A stretch of DNA of 64,000 nt from Diplodia intermedia (Eukaryota > Ascomycota > Dothideomycetes > Botryosphaeriales > Botryosphaeriaceae), in contig JAKEKT010000002.1 in NCBI GenBank assembly GCA_021495925.1, positions 682,001 to 746,000 on the forward strand. The letters are read 5' to 3'. This document shows, in pieces, positions 21,811-32,191 of this stretch. Numbering within the stretch: position 1 is the first letter of the stretch; each line of letters starts with the position of its first letter. Below the pieces are notes generated by a model that worked only from the letters and a program-made list of their open reading frames with translations, was not told where the DNA came from and did no database searches. Both the position numbers and the translations under genes were made by a program.

Positions 21811-23823
21811 ATGAAGTCTGCTCTCATCGCCGTGGCCGCCACGGCCCTGCTCGGCAACGCCGCCGCTGCCGGTGGTGTCCACGACCGCCACCAGGGCTTC
21901 CACAACCGCCGCAACGCCCTCGAGGTCCGCAACGACGACGGCGAGGTCTGCGGTTGCACCACCTACGTGACCACCGTCACCGGCCCGGCCACCATTGCTC
22001 CCACCCCCGAGTACTCCGCTCCCGTTGCCTCTCCCTCGAGCCCGGCCGGTGTCCCCTCGGCCGGTGTCCCCTCGGCCGGTGTCCCCGCTGGCACCCCCTC
22101 GGCCCCCGCTGGCTCTCCCTCGAGCCCGGCTGGCGTCCCTTCGGCCCCGGCTGGTACCCCTTCGGCCCCGGCTGGCGTCCCTTCGGCCCCGGCTGGCTCT
22201 CCTTCGAGCCCCGCCGGCGCTCCCTCCAGCTCCAACGTCGAGGGCGTTCCCGGCACCACCCCCGCCGCTGCCCCGAGCCAGCCTGCTACGCCCGAGTCCC
22301 CGGCTCCCACGCCTGTTGTCTCTACGTACGCTACCCCTGGCACGTACACCATCCCGGCCACCACCATCACTGTCCAGGACACCACTACCGTCTGCGGTGC
22401 CACCACCACCAGCCTGACCCCTGGTGTCAACACCTACGGTGGTGTGACCACCTCGGTCGTCACTGCGACCACCATCACCTGCCCGTACGCCACCATCGAG
22501 ACGGCCGACTCCACGACCACCAGCGTCATCAAGACCACCACCTACACCTGCCCGGCTGGCGGCGAGTACACGGTTGTTCCTCCCTACACCACCAGCGTTC
22601 CGGAGGGCACCGTCACCCACTACCCCACTCCCGCCACCTACACGCCTGGCACCTACACGGCCCCTGAGCAGACCGTCACCATCACCAAGACCAACGATGT
22701 CTACGTCTGCCCCGCTGCCACTCCTCTGGGCGGCACCCCCAGCGGCAGCTCTCCTGCTACCGCTACCCCCACCAGCAGCGTTGACGGCGTTGTCGGCAGC
22801 CCCTCCAGCACCCCCGCCCCGGTCGCCAGCACTCCCGCTGGCGCCGTCGGCACCCCCTCGGCTTCCACCCCCGCTGCTGCGGCCTCCTCCACCCCCTCCC
22901 AGGGCGCTGGTGGCTTCACTCACAACGGCAACCAGTGGGCCATGACCTACACCCCCTACAGCGCCGACGGCCAGTGCCGTGAGGCTTCGGGCGTCATGGA
23001 GGACCTGAAGGACATCAAGAGCAAGGGTTTCACCACCGTCCGTCTCTACGCCACCGACTGCGACGGCCTCAAGACCGTTGGTGACGCCTGCAAGGAGCTT
23101 GGTCTGCGCATGATCATTGGTATCTACGTCAAGGAGACTGGCCTCAGCGGCTCCGACATCTCTGAGCAGGTTACCGACATCATCGAGTGGGGCCAGGGTG
23201 GCATGTGGGAGCTTGTTGACCTTGTCGTCGTTGGTAACGAGGCTGTCTTCAACGGCTTCTGCACTGCCTCGGAGCTCGCCAGCTTCATCACCAGCTTCAA
23301 GTCCAAGATCACCAACGCCGGCCTGTCTCTCACCAAGATCACCACCACCGAGACGCTCAACATCCTCCAGGGTACCGAGTTCTCCGCTCTCTGCGATGCC
23401 ATTGATGTCATCGGTGTCAACGTCCAGCCTTACTTCAACTCCGAGTGCACTGCCGACAAGGCCGGTGACTTCGTCGTCTCCCAGCTCGAGCTCGCCAAGG
23501 AGGCGTGCCCCAACATCTCTGATGTCCTGAACCTCGAGTCCGGCTGGCCCCACCAGGGTGGCGCCAACGGTGCCGCCTCGGCCTCTGGCGACGAGCAGGC
23601 CACCGCCATCAAGTCCATCATCGAGAAGGCCGGTACCAACTCGGTCATCTTCTCGTACGGCGACGACACCTGGAAGAGCAGCGGCGAGTTCGGTGTCGAG
23701 CAGTACTTCGGCTGCGCTGACCAGTTCGAGCTCGTCTCCGGCACCCTCAAGATCGGCGGTCTGTCCCTGTCCGTCGACATCGGCTCGGACGGCATTGACG
23801 TCGACCTCGACCTCAACCTCTAA
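21811..23823 (+). CDS. Secreted GH17 beta-1,3-glucanase/glucanosyltransferase with Pro-rich linker (BtgE/Scw-like)
   Basis: Cell-wall enzyme cutting or remodelling beta-1,3-glucan. A single uninterrupted frame of 670 codons. The signal peptide ends about residue 20 (LIAVAATALLGNAAAA). Next come a repeat linker (residues about 75-140) and Thr-rich segments with spaced cysteines (VCGATTTS, ITCPYAT, YTCPAGG), resembling a wall-bound stalk. The catalytic domain starts near residue 370 (NQWAMTYTPYS). The acid/base is Glu477 in VVVGNEAVFNG; the nucleophile is Glu576 in NLESGWPHQG. No GPI signal is visible at the C terminus (DLDLNL). Codon bias is extreme, which suggests high expression. Closest named relatives are Aspergillus BtgE and yeast Scw proteins. 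Confidence 0.94.
   Translation: MKSALIAVAATALLGNAAAAGGVHDRHQGFHNRRNALEVRNDDGEVCGCTTYVTTVTGPATIAPTPEYSAPVASPSSPAGVPSAGVPSAGVPAGTPSAPAGSPSSPAGVPSAPAGTPSAPAGVPSAPAGSPSSPAGAPSSSNVEGVPGTTPAAAPSQPATPESPAPTPVVSTYATPGTYTIPATTITVQDTTTVCGATTTSLTPGVNTYGGVTTSVVTATTITCPYATIETADSTTTSVIKTTTYTCPAGGEYTVVPPYTTSVPEGTVTHYPTPATYTPGTYTAPEQTVTITKTNDVYVCPAATPLGGTPSGSSPATATPTSSVDGVVGSPSSTPAPVASTPAGAVGTPSASTPAAAASSTPSQGAGGFTHNGNQWAMTYTPYSADGQCREASGVMEDLKDIKSKGFTTVRLYATDCDGLKTVGDACKELGLRMIIGIYVKETGLSGSDISEQVTDIIEWGQGGMWELVDLVVVGNEAVFNGFCTASELASFITSFKSKITNAGLSLTKITTTETLNILQGTEFSALCDAIDVIGVNVQPYFNSECTADKAGDFVVSQLELAKEACPNISDVLNLESGWPHQGGANGAASASGDEQATAIKSIIEKAGTNSVIFSYGDDTWKSSGEFGVEQYFGCADQFELVSGTLKIGGLSLSVDIGSDGIDVDLDLNL
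22034..22231 (+). repeat. Pro/Ala/Gly/Ser tandem repeats in the GH17 linker
   Basis: Imperfect units built from SPAGVPSAPAGTP-type steps repeated about eight times, with matching DNA repeats such as GGCCCCGGCTGG. The linker should be extended and O-glycosylated. Confidence 0.85.
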
Positions 23824-24698
23824 GCGGCTTGTTGATCTTTGTCTAGTCTGAAGGAAGTTTCCTTGGTCTTTTGTAATTTCGTTGATATCAAATTCTCCTG
23901 TATCATGATGGAGCGTCTTCGTGTGTCTTACTAGTGTTGTGTAGCATGGAGAGGGTTGGAGATAGAGCGGTTTGAAATAGTAGTTGTATTGTTGTCGAAA
24001 TATAGGTGGTTGAGTATCGTCCTATCGTGGCGCACCGAGTGAAAAGAGCATGCCTTGTAGTTTACCTGCCTTTCTAGTGTATAATATCTCGTCATGTTGC
24101 CTTTAGGACAGAAGAGAAGAAAAGTATGCCCAAGCTTGTGTTTCTCTCCGTCCTGCCCCGGTTGCTGTCCATGACTTGCATGTTTCCTGGAAGAGGAAGC
24201 CCGCGTGCATATCCCCTTGGCTTCGCGTACACATGTTTCATCCTCGCCTGCCTGAGAACACGGCGTCCTCCCATCCCTCCCCACTCTTCCCCTCCGCATG
24301 AAAAACAGAGAAAGCAAGCATAAACGCACCGACGCCGCCAAGAACCACGAGCACACGGCTTCCGCAACCCTCCACCCCTGGTCTCTTACACCTGGGCGCA
24401 CAAGCGAGCTAGGATTGGGGGAAGACTACTTCGTCTCGGTCCCTTTTCCCCTTGAAAACTCACCCTCTGCTATGTGGGGACTTGGTTTGGGCTATCGCAT
24501 GCAGGAATCGATAGAGTCTGTGCTTTTGACTCGAGGCGGCCTCGGTAGGCAGGATTGGTATTTCTCCTATCCCTTCCTTTCTGCTGATTGCCTTGATTGT
24601 CATTTCCCCTCCTCCTTCGGCTGGCCTGGTAGAAAATGGGGAAGATAGCGGTGAGTGCAGAAAGATGCATTTCGGTCCCCCTCTTGATGTGAAAACTC

Positions 24699-24959
24699 CT
24701 AAGGCGCGGCCACCGCCAGCACTCGGGGCCCTTTAGCGAGGTCCTGTGCACGAAGCAGAAGTGGAAGAAGGCTGCGGACCAACCCCTGGCTATCGACTCC
24801 TGGCGTTTCCAGGAAGGACACGGCAGTGACACGGCGCTGCATCTCATCAGGTTCAAAGCGTGGGTCATGCGGACAAGACAAAGGGAGTTCAACGGCGATT
24901 GGAACCATGACATCAGAATGATCATGTTCAACGCGTTTGTCGTAGGGCTCAATGGGCTG
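24699..24959 (-). pseudogene. Orphan exon-like fragment of unknown origin
   Basis: An 86-codon frame (from 24959 to the TAG at 24699) reads like real protein: it contains VMVPIAVELPLSCPHDP, DEMQRRVTAVSFLETPG and LVRSLLPLLLRAQDLAKG, with mixed polar and hydrophobic patterning and sensible codon use. It is preceded by CTGACAG, a good acceptor, but I could not find a matching upstream exon in frame; the nearest good donor would give an intron of about 23 nt. It may be the last exon of a decayed gene or a small unrecognised gene. I do not know the family. Confidence 0.3.
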
Positions 24960-26373
24960 TCAGAGTACCTGTCGGTTACATTTCTTTGAAGCGGTCGGCG
25001 TTGCCCTGCGGTATGCTCAAGAACACTTGCGACACACGTCGTCTGGTCCGAGGGTTGACTAAATTCTTTGTTTGTCCAAAGGTATGACACTTCATGGGCA
25101 GGAGAATAGAGGACGGGGACGTCTGGATCTTTCCCTATTGCGAATTTGCCATGCTCCAAGGAATTGCAAGGGACGGTCACGTGAGCTGTCCAAGATGTGC
25201 CAACATCCCGGTAACGATAATGAAGTAGCTTAAATGTCATGTCCGAGAGGGTTCTAGTAAACAAAGCGAGTAGAACATTTTGCGATTGCTGTTGGCAGTT
25301 GGGAACCCAAGAGAAAGTTCTCCAGATTATACTGGGAACCCTTATCGAAGACTTGCAAGTACAGTAGTAGGCATGGCATATTCTTGGTTGCTATATATCA
25401 AACTGGAATCCTGAAAAGCCGTTCACTTGACTGCCTTTTGCTGGCCTCGTTCATACACTCCAATTTCTGTAGACTGTAGGTGCAGTGATGGAACTACCAT
25501 AATGGGTAAGAATTTACTTTGAACATAGCCGCTCACACTTGCAAACTTCAGGTGAGCCCATGTCTGAAAGAGAGTTTCCTGGTTGGTAGCATGACCCTTG
25601 AATGGTGTACAGATACATCGAAGCATGCATCGACAGTGTTGACAATGTATCCAACGAGAGGCTGTCGTAAATGGAAGACATGGTTTTTAAGAAAATGGGG
25701 GAAATGGAATAACTGAAAGCCATTAGAGAGTTCATGCTCAGCCTTGAGTCTCATGATCCGACCTTCGGCCGAGATTTTCCATCTTCCCAAGTAGTCACAG
25801 CGCGAGCCGACGAGCAATTCCTTTACCACAAGGAAGCAAGCCGCTCAGCTTCTCAAGTCAACAAGACGGGTTCGGTTGAAGTCATGAGTAGGCTCACCCG
25901 CTTTATCTTCCTCTTGCCCTCACGGACGGGCGACAACAATGTATAGGTTGTAAAGGTAGTTTTCCACGAGCGAAGGTTATAGTATTCGATGTTCGAGGAT
26001 CAAGCTCGCCTGAGTCTTTCCGCCCCCAATTGCTCAGCCACCACCGCTGGCCGTGTTTGCTCCTTAACCAATTTGGTGGCGTAGGATTCCGCTGACGCGT
26101 CTGTTGCGCAACATGGTCCATTGAGCAGATGGATACAGACATGGTGGCCCCGGCGCGCGACCAAAAGCTCCACTACCCCACGTGAATATACTATTTTTGG
26201 TGTAGCGCCTCGCTTTCGGACCCCTCTACGTGCTAGTGAAGCTTAGACGGTAGGGCTGCGAAGGTGCCGGCTACCTTGTTCCTAGATGCCGTCACGCCAT
26301 GGCCCGAGCCTGGAACTCGGCGGGAAGGATTCCGCAGGATGCCAGCAGATAGCCCCGAAACGTTGTCAAAACA

Positions 26374-26379
26374 TATAAA
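26374..26379 (+). promoter_or_regulatory. TATA box of the carboxylesterase gene
   Basis: TATAAA lies 74 bp upstream of the ATG at 26448, a normal spacing for a TATA-type regulated fungal promoter. Confidence 0.55.
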
Positions 26380-26447
26380 CCGGACGGCATTCACGACTGA
26401 TTTGCTCCAGGCATTCTTATTCGTGTCCCTGAGAGACGTTGCCGAAG

Positions 26448-28144
26448 ATGCAGCTCCTCCTGCCTGTCGCTATCGCGTTTCTTTCGCCTCTCCTTGCGTC
26501 CGCCCAAAACTCGTCGAGCTCGCTGCCGGTTGTGGACCTGGGCTACGAACTCTACCGCGCTACCAGCTTCAACGTAGGGATGCCGTAACACCCTCGTGCG
26601 CCCACTTCTCATGCTTATACGTGCTCTGCAGGAAACCCGCAGCTACTATAACTTCTCCAACATCCGATATGCCGCTCCACCCGTTGGCGACCTGCGCTTC
26701 AAGGCCCCCGTGCTCCCCGTCACCAATCGCTCTGTGATCAACGACGGCAGCGTCGACCGCATCTGTCCTCAAGTCTCGTCGACCAACTCAAGCTACAGAG
26801 ACCCCCGCGAGACCGAGGATTGCCTCTTTTTGGATGTCATCGTACCGCAGAAAGTATTCCATGGGAAAGGGGCTCCTGTCCTCGTTTGGATCTATGGTAC
26901 GGACACGACCAAAACTGCTTGGCCGGCTGCTAACGGGTGCGTCAGGCGGAGGTTACACGGCCGGCTCAAAGGCGGCGGAAGGATCGCCCAGTGGGTTGAT
27001 CCAGCGCAGCATCACGAACAGCTCTGATGGAGTCATCTACGTGGCCATGAACTACCGCGTCGGCGCCTTCGGATGGCTCTCAGGACCGACTTTCCAGGAC
27101 AGTGGCACTGCCAATGCCGGTCTGCACGATCAGCGCTTTGCCCTCCAGTGGGTTCAAGACAACATCCACCTCTTCGGCGGCGACAAAGACCGCGTTACCG
27201 TGTTCGGAGAGTCCGCGGGCGGCGGCTCCATCATCCACCAGCTCACGGCATACGGAGGCCGCGCCAAAGCCCCTTTCCAGCAAGCCGTGGCCCAGTCCCC
27301 TGCCTGGATTCCGTTCCCTTCGCTGTACGGCCAAGAGACGCTTTTCCAGAACTTCCTCAAGGCGGCCAACGTCAGCAGTCTGGACGAGGCCAGGAAGCTC
27401 CCGTCGGAGCAGCTCATCCTGGCAAACGTGCAGCTGGTAGCAGCATCCTCCTTCACCCCAAGCATCGACGGAGACTTCGTCACCCAAGACCCCAAGTCCC
27501 TGCTCCGGCACGGCCTCTACGACAAGTCGGTGAAGTGGATGGTCGGCCACAACACCAACGAGAGCTACACCTTGACGGCGGCGGTGACGAGCGACGCGCA
27601 GGTGGACGCCTACATCCAAGCCGTCCTGCCCAACACCCCCACGGCCGTCCTCGAGTACCTCACAACCACCCTCTACCCGCCCGTCTCCAACGGCACCGCC
27701 GCGGCGCTGTACAGCACGCCCTTTGAGCGCCTCGCCCTCATGGTCGGCGACGCGACCATCCTCTGCAACGCCTTCGCCCTGTCCAGCACGGCCGCCTCGG
27801 CCCGGAACGAGACGTACGCCTACCTCTTCGCCGTCTCCCCCGGCTACCACGGCCAGGACGTGCCGCACACGTACTACGACCCGGGCTCGGCGCTCAGCAG
27901 CGGCGACGGCGGCTTTGCCGCGACGCTGCCGTTCAACGCGACGGTCGCGACGGTGCTGCAGGATTACATCACCAGCTTCGCCGTGACGGGCGTGCCCGCC
28001 AGTGCGCTGGACGGGCTCCCGAGCTTTGTCGAGTACGGGGAAGACGCGAACCTGGTCAGTCTGAGCGGCGCGGGTATCGGCGTGCAAGCCGATCCGGCGG
28101 CGAATGAGCGGTGCAAGTGGTGGGGACTGGCTATGCTTTCGTAA
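26448..28144 (+). CDS. Secreted type-B carboxylesterase/lipase (alpha/beta hydrolase)
   Basis: Model: 26448..26573, 26632..26896, 26946..28144; 529 residues. The signal peptide ends near residue 19 (LSPLLASA before QNSSSS). NIRYAAPPVGDLRF and EDCLFLDV are type-B carboxylesterase signature 2 regions. The second intron splits the oxyanion-loop codon so that WIYG joins GGYTAGS. The nucleophile is Ser220 in FGESAGGGS (signature 1). The charge relay His probably sits in GYHGQDVPHTYY near residue 465, in the usual place. Several N-glycosylation sequons (NRS, NSS, NGT, NET) fit secretion. Substrate is not predictable; extracellular ester or lipid breakdown is likely. A TATA box at -74 suggests regulated expression. 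Confidence 0.93.
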
Positions 28145-28300
28145 TTGATAGATACATGCCCAGACGCTTTGCTCAGCCAGCAAGTGTAACATAATAGTAT
28201 GGACGTCAGGTATTGATGCGTTTCTGAAGACGCGATCCGAACAGGCAGTCAACAGGCAGTCAACTTGCATTCATAGAACAAACGGCCAACCTCATCTGCC

Positions 28301-28419
28301 ACGTACGACCATAGGTCGCAGAATATAGGGCTTCCCGTCCGCTCAGCCGTACTCAAGCTGCGAACCGGCCGATTAGTACTCAAGTGGGTGACCATTGGGG
28401 AATCCCGGCTGTTGTACGT
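28301..28419 (+). rRNA. 5S rRNA: 5S ribosomal RNA, dispersed single gene
   Basis: 119 nt. The ends pair in a 9-bp helix I (ACGTACGAC with GTTGTACGT). The body has the fungal 5S hallmarks GGGCTTCCCGTCCGCTCAGC (loop A/helix II-III region) and GTGGGTGACCATTGGG followed by AATCCCGGCTGTTGTACG. A run of T follows at once, as Pol III needs. Compared with what I recall of Neurospora-type 5S RNA, there are scattered changes in helices II-V, so it could be a minor variant or an ageing copy. It lies alone between two protein genes, as is common in filamentous ascomycetes, where 5S genes are not in the rDNA repeat. Confidence 0.9.
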
Positions 28420-28434
28420 TTTGCCTTTTTTTTT
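28419..28434 (+). terminator. RNA polymerase III terminator of the 5S gene
   Basis: TTTT directly after the helix I end, then GCC and a run of nine T: a double Pol III stop signal. Confidence 0.8.
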
Positions 28435-29486
28435 ACTCCCTTAGTGGTGGCTCCATGGTCTGTGCACCCGGCTCATGATCGGCAGACTCCATCCTCTCCT
28501 CTCTTATGCCCGTCTAATGGCATATGCGTCCGCTTATTTGGGAGCGCTGTTATTATTCCATGAGTTGCAATCATTTAGATATGGATGAGTGTCGGGGGGG
28601 GTTTTTTTTTTTAAAGGAGTACCTTATTCAAACACTCATCTACCTATCCCTTGGCAACACTTGAAAACATTCGTGATCTATGTATACTTCAATATAACAG
28701 TGTCCACCCAAGGAATCTCATTTGCGCCAGAAGCAAGACAGATGCAACCACGAACATGATGGGACAACAGATCGTTGGCTCAATTCACAGTCTAAGGAAT
28801 ATAAGATCGCAGATGCTCCACACCCACTTTGGCAACCTGCATTCCGCGCCAACGGCATCAAGTCTAAAAACATCACCCACTTCTCGAGGAGAAGGAAGGA
28901 GCATGGAATAGAATTATATTCTACAGAATCAAGATAATACAATTCAAACTGTGGCTTTCTGTTGCTTTGTGCTTTCACTTTTCCGTTCGGCGATTTACCC
29001 TTGACCCAAGCAAGCATGCCCAACAAACACGCCTTTTTCCCCTGTCTCGATTGAACCACGTCGTGTCTTGCAACACGTGTGCTCATCATCCTCACAATGG
29101 CACCCCCACACTCACATACTCCTTTAGCTCCGCCGAATGCAGTCCCATCCACACCAACAGCCGGCCCATCTATACCAAAAGCCATGAGAATGCTTCCATC
29201 CAAAGAGAACAGAAAAAGCAGAGCAGAAGAAAAAATAAAGAAAAAAGGGATCGGGGGCCGACTTCGTTATCTCGACGAGGGATGCCCGTTGACAATTCGA
29301 TCCGCAAATGGTGGCCAAGGAAGTGAAAGAGAAAATCCAACTGGAAAGAAGAAGGTGGCCGTTGCCTGAAGACGAAGAGCTAAGCGTCCTTGCTGCGTAT
29401 TCGTCTTGAGCTCGTGAAGTTCGTGAATATTAAAATAAGAACCATTACCATCATCCAACCTGCGCAGCCATCCTTTGCTTGGCAGT
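28435..29486. other. 3' flank of the NTF2-like gene with homopolymer tract
   Basis: Follows the 5S gene and leads to the stop of the minus-strand NTF2-like gene. It contains a G8-T11 tract at 28594-28612. Minus-strand frames here have no motif; the AT-rich parts near 29200-29480 probably belong to the NTF2-like 3' untranslated region. Confidence 0.45.
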
Positions 29487-31239
29487 TTAGAAATCCCAGA
29501 AGGAGCCTCCCGAAGTCTTGTTGGGGTCCCTCATCGAAGTGATCTTCCTGCCGGTGATGGTGCTCCTCCCCGTCTCCTCCGCAGCGTCGTCGTCTCCAAA
29601 GAGCCAGTCGCGGTTGCTGCCCTTCTTGCCGCCCATTCCGTCACCACCAATGTTGATGCCACGCTCCTTGGTGGCGGGCTTGTCGGTGGATTCCCAGTTA
29701 GCGTCCAGATCCTTGTACAGCTTCTTCATCTCGGGCACCGCGCCGCCGTTGGTGTTCTCATTGGCAACGTGCGACGGCTCGGGGCTGTCGTCACCAATTT
29801 CAAAAGAGCTGCCGATGTGCTTGTTGGACGGCTTTTCATTGGCCTTCTTGCTGACATCGTTGAGCGCGCGGTTCCTGGCCGACTCTTCTTCTTCCTCCTC
29901 ATCAAGGATGGGATCCTGGTAGAGACCCATGCCCTTGCTATGCTTGGTGCCCTTGCCGCCAACGTCCTTGGTCCTCTTTGCCACGGGAGTAGCTTCGTCG
30001 TCAAAGTCGAAATGAGTCCTAGCATCCTTGCGCGGCTGGTGAACGACGGGACGCTTGATTGGAGATTCTGCGGCCTCCTGTGATGCGTACACATGTCAGC
30101 TCTACCCGTCATGCCCGGCTAATCTGGGCGCAAGTACGTACCTCATCGTCACTCCAACCGATTGACTTGGTGTGCTGCGGCAGGATCTTGGTGCGCGTTA
30201 CCTCGGGGGTAGCGAAGTCCTCGAATCCCCACTGCGCCGTGCTTTTCTTGGGCTTGGAAGCCGGCCTCTGGTCGGCCTCGGGAGCATCCTCGCCCTGGCC
30301 AAACTCAAAGTGGTCATACTTCTTCGAGTTAGGCTTGATGCCGCGCTGCGCCGGTTCCCTCTCGTGCGTCTCGCCGTCATTCTCGAAGACTCTGATGGGG
30401 TGGTAGTGCTTAGCAGCGCCGGCCTTGGCGGGAGAAGCGCTGCGCTCAGGCGCCTGGTGCTCGGGGGAGATGATCTCGTGCAAACCGCGCGACACAGGCT
30501 TGGTCGCCCTCGCGCGCTCCACCTTGGGCCCACCGGGCGTCTGCGGTCCGTCTTCCTCCTCACGAGGCGCGAACAGCGACAAACTCGCATGCGGGTCGGT
30601 GGTGGCGCTGGTGTTGCTCCTGCTGGTCTGGGGCCTGCTCCCGGCCTCACTGTCACCTGCGGAAGTATTGCGGCGGGAAGAAGCAGCGGAGGCGGCGGGA
30701 TCGCTGGCGGCGCAAGCGTTGATGAGGCGGATCTGGTCCTTGGCGTCGCGAATGGGCCAGTTGCGCGCGCGGGAGCCGATGACATCGACCTGCCTGAGAA
30801 GCGAGGCCTGGTCCCAGTGCATGCGAACGGAGACGATCTTCTGCTGGGCGTCGAAGTGGACAATGTGGATCTACACGCGGAGAGCTGTTAGCCACGGTCT
30901 TGCAAAATTCGGCGCATCCGGCGCGCTTACCACAGGGAACGTCACGGTGCGGTCGGCAATGAAATTGTCATCCAGGCCCGGGAGGTAGGCGCCGCCGCCG
31001 TTGACGAGCTCCAGGGTGGTCTCAACATCGAGGCAGAGGCCATTGCCGCTCTCAATGGTGCTGAGGATCTTCTCGCCCTTCTTCTTCAAGAGCTTGCCCT
31101 GGGCGGACAGGTGCTTCAGGATAGCGGTGGGCTCGGTAACCGTAGTGGTGGTGGGGACGTAGTTGAGGGAGGCGCCCGGGGCCAGCTGCGAGGTCGCAGG
31201 CGCGCCGAGGAAGGACTGGTATGCGGCGCTGAGAGCCAT
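29487..31239 (-). CDS. NTF2-like domain protein with long disordered C-terminal region
   Basis: Model (complement): 30931..31239, 30142..30870, 29487..30077; 542 residues. Residues 1 to about 135 look like an NTF2/SnoaL fold: MALSAAYQSFLGAP, GNGLCLDVETTLELVNGG, RTVTFPV, then across the intron IHIVHFDAQQKIVSVRMHWDQASLL. The rest is Ser/Pro/charged and disordered, with repeated short aromatic motifs: KKYDHFEFGQGED, AQWGFEDF, SIGWSDDE, THFDFDDEA, GMGLYQDPI and, at the end, GGSFWDF. These spaced F/W/D modules look like protein-docking motifs. Both introns are phase 0. Upstream in-frame ATGs exist but precede the fold. I know the architecture from fungal genomes but no assigned function; RNA or nuclear transport is only a guess from the fold. 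Confidence 0.78.
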
Positions 31240-32191
31240 GGTGCAGCGCGGGGAAGGCTTGGACCGGGTGCTGTGCAGCGCAGGGGGCTCTGGGGGCGGC
31301 GATCGATGCGTGGTGGTGATCGGTGCAGAGGCGAAGTGGGGGCGCTGGAGGCAATTGGCGGGGGAGAGGTCGAGGGAGCGTGGTGCCAAAAAGTAAACAG
31401 AGGGAAGGCGACGCTGGAGGTCGCTCTGGCCGGCCGGCGGCGGCAAGATATTGGGCACACGGCCTGAGTCAGCGCGCTATGGCAGGGGCACCGCAGGACG
31501 CGCGCTGAAACACAGGAGAGCCCTGCAATTGCTACGCAGCGCGCTGCCAGTGGCTTTCTGCTCTGTTGTGGCCTTCTGCTTCGAGCCCGTTGGTCCGCTC
31601 CCGCGGAGCGCCTCCCCCGCCGCGGCTGGTGGGCGCCACGGCCAGCCCTGTGCAAGGTGCAAGGGCACCTGCAGCATCGTCTTCCGTCCCGCTCGCTGCG
31701 CACAACGTCAGAATTACTGCCCGCTGCCTTCTCCCGCCCTTTCCAGCGCGAGTCTAGATGCCTGCTGACGCGCAGATACGCGTCGGAGGTGCGCCCAGTT
31801 CGCGCCCTGCACGGATCGTCTTCCAGGACGTGGTGTGCACATCAAACGCACCATTGCCGCCTTCGGCTCCATCCGCGAGCGACCGGCGCCGTCATTTGGG
31901 CGCGCATCAACAGCCCTACAATGCCTCGGTCACACAGCACTGGACTTGGCTGAAGGAGTGGCAGCTCTACAATTCGCGCACAATTAAGGAGAGTAGATAT
32001 AACAAACGGGCTAACGGAAACAATGCGACGCCGGTAAACACCAACTGCAAAGGAATGACTGGAAAGCAATGAAAAGTCGCCGCTCATCGCGCGTCGTAGC
32101 AAATGCCTCGCTGGAGAATGCATGCCCCCCAGGGCCAGAGCAGCAGGAATGCCTCCCTCCATTTTCCATCCCATCCTCTATTAATACCCCG
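31240..32191. other. Upstream region of the NTF2-like gene and 3' flank of the MFS gene
   Basis: GC-rich near 31240-31750 (promoter of the NTF2-like gene), less so after 31900. No further gene supported. Confidence 0.45.

Larger units (their letters stand above)
23824..26447. other. Long AT-richer intergenic region between GH17 and carboxylesterase genes
   Basis: 2.6 kb with lower GC than its surroundings. 23824-24100 is the GH17 3' untranslated region. The middle holds one exon-like minus-strand frame (24699-24959, listed separately). 25300-26300 has short frames on both strands without motifs. No transposon ends, tRNA or clear repeat found. Confidence 0.4.

Noticed and set aside
21799..23553. 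584-codon minus-strand frame opposite the GH17 gene, Gly/Arg/Val-rich
   Set aside because: Complement of the repeat-rich, codon-biased GH17 gene, without independent signals.
23824..26447. Possible RIP-mutated transposon in the AT-richer region
   Set aside because: The base composition shift is modest and I see no terminal repeats, transposase motifs or duplicated segment.
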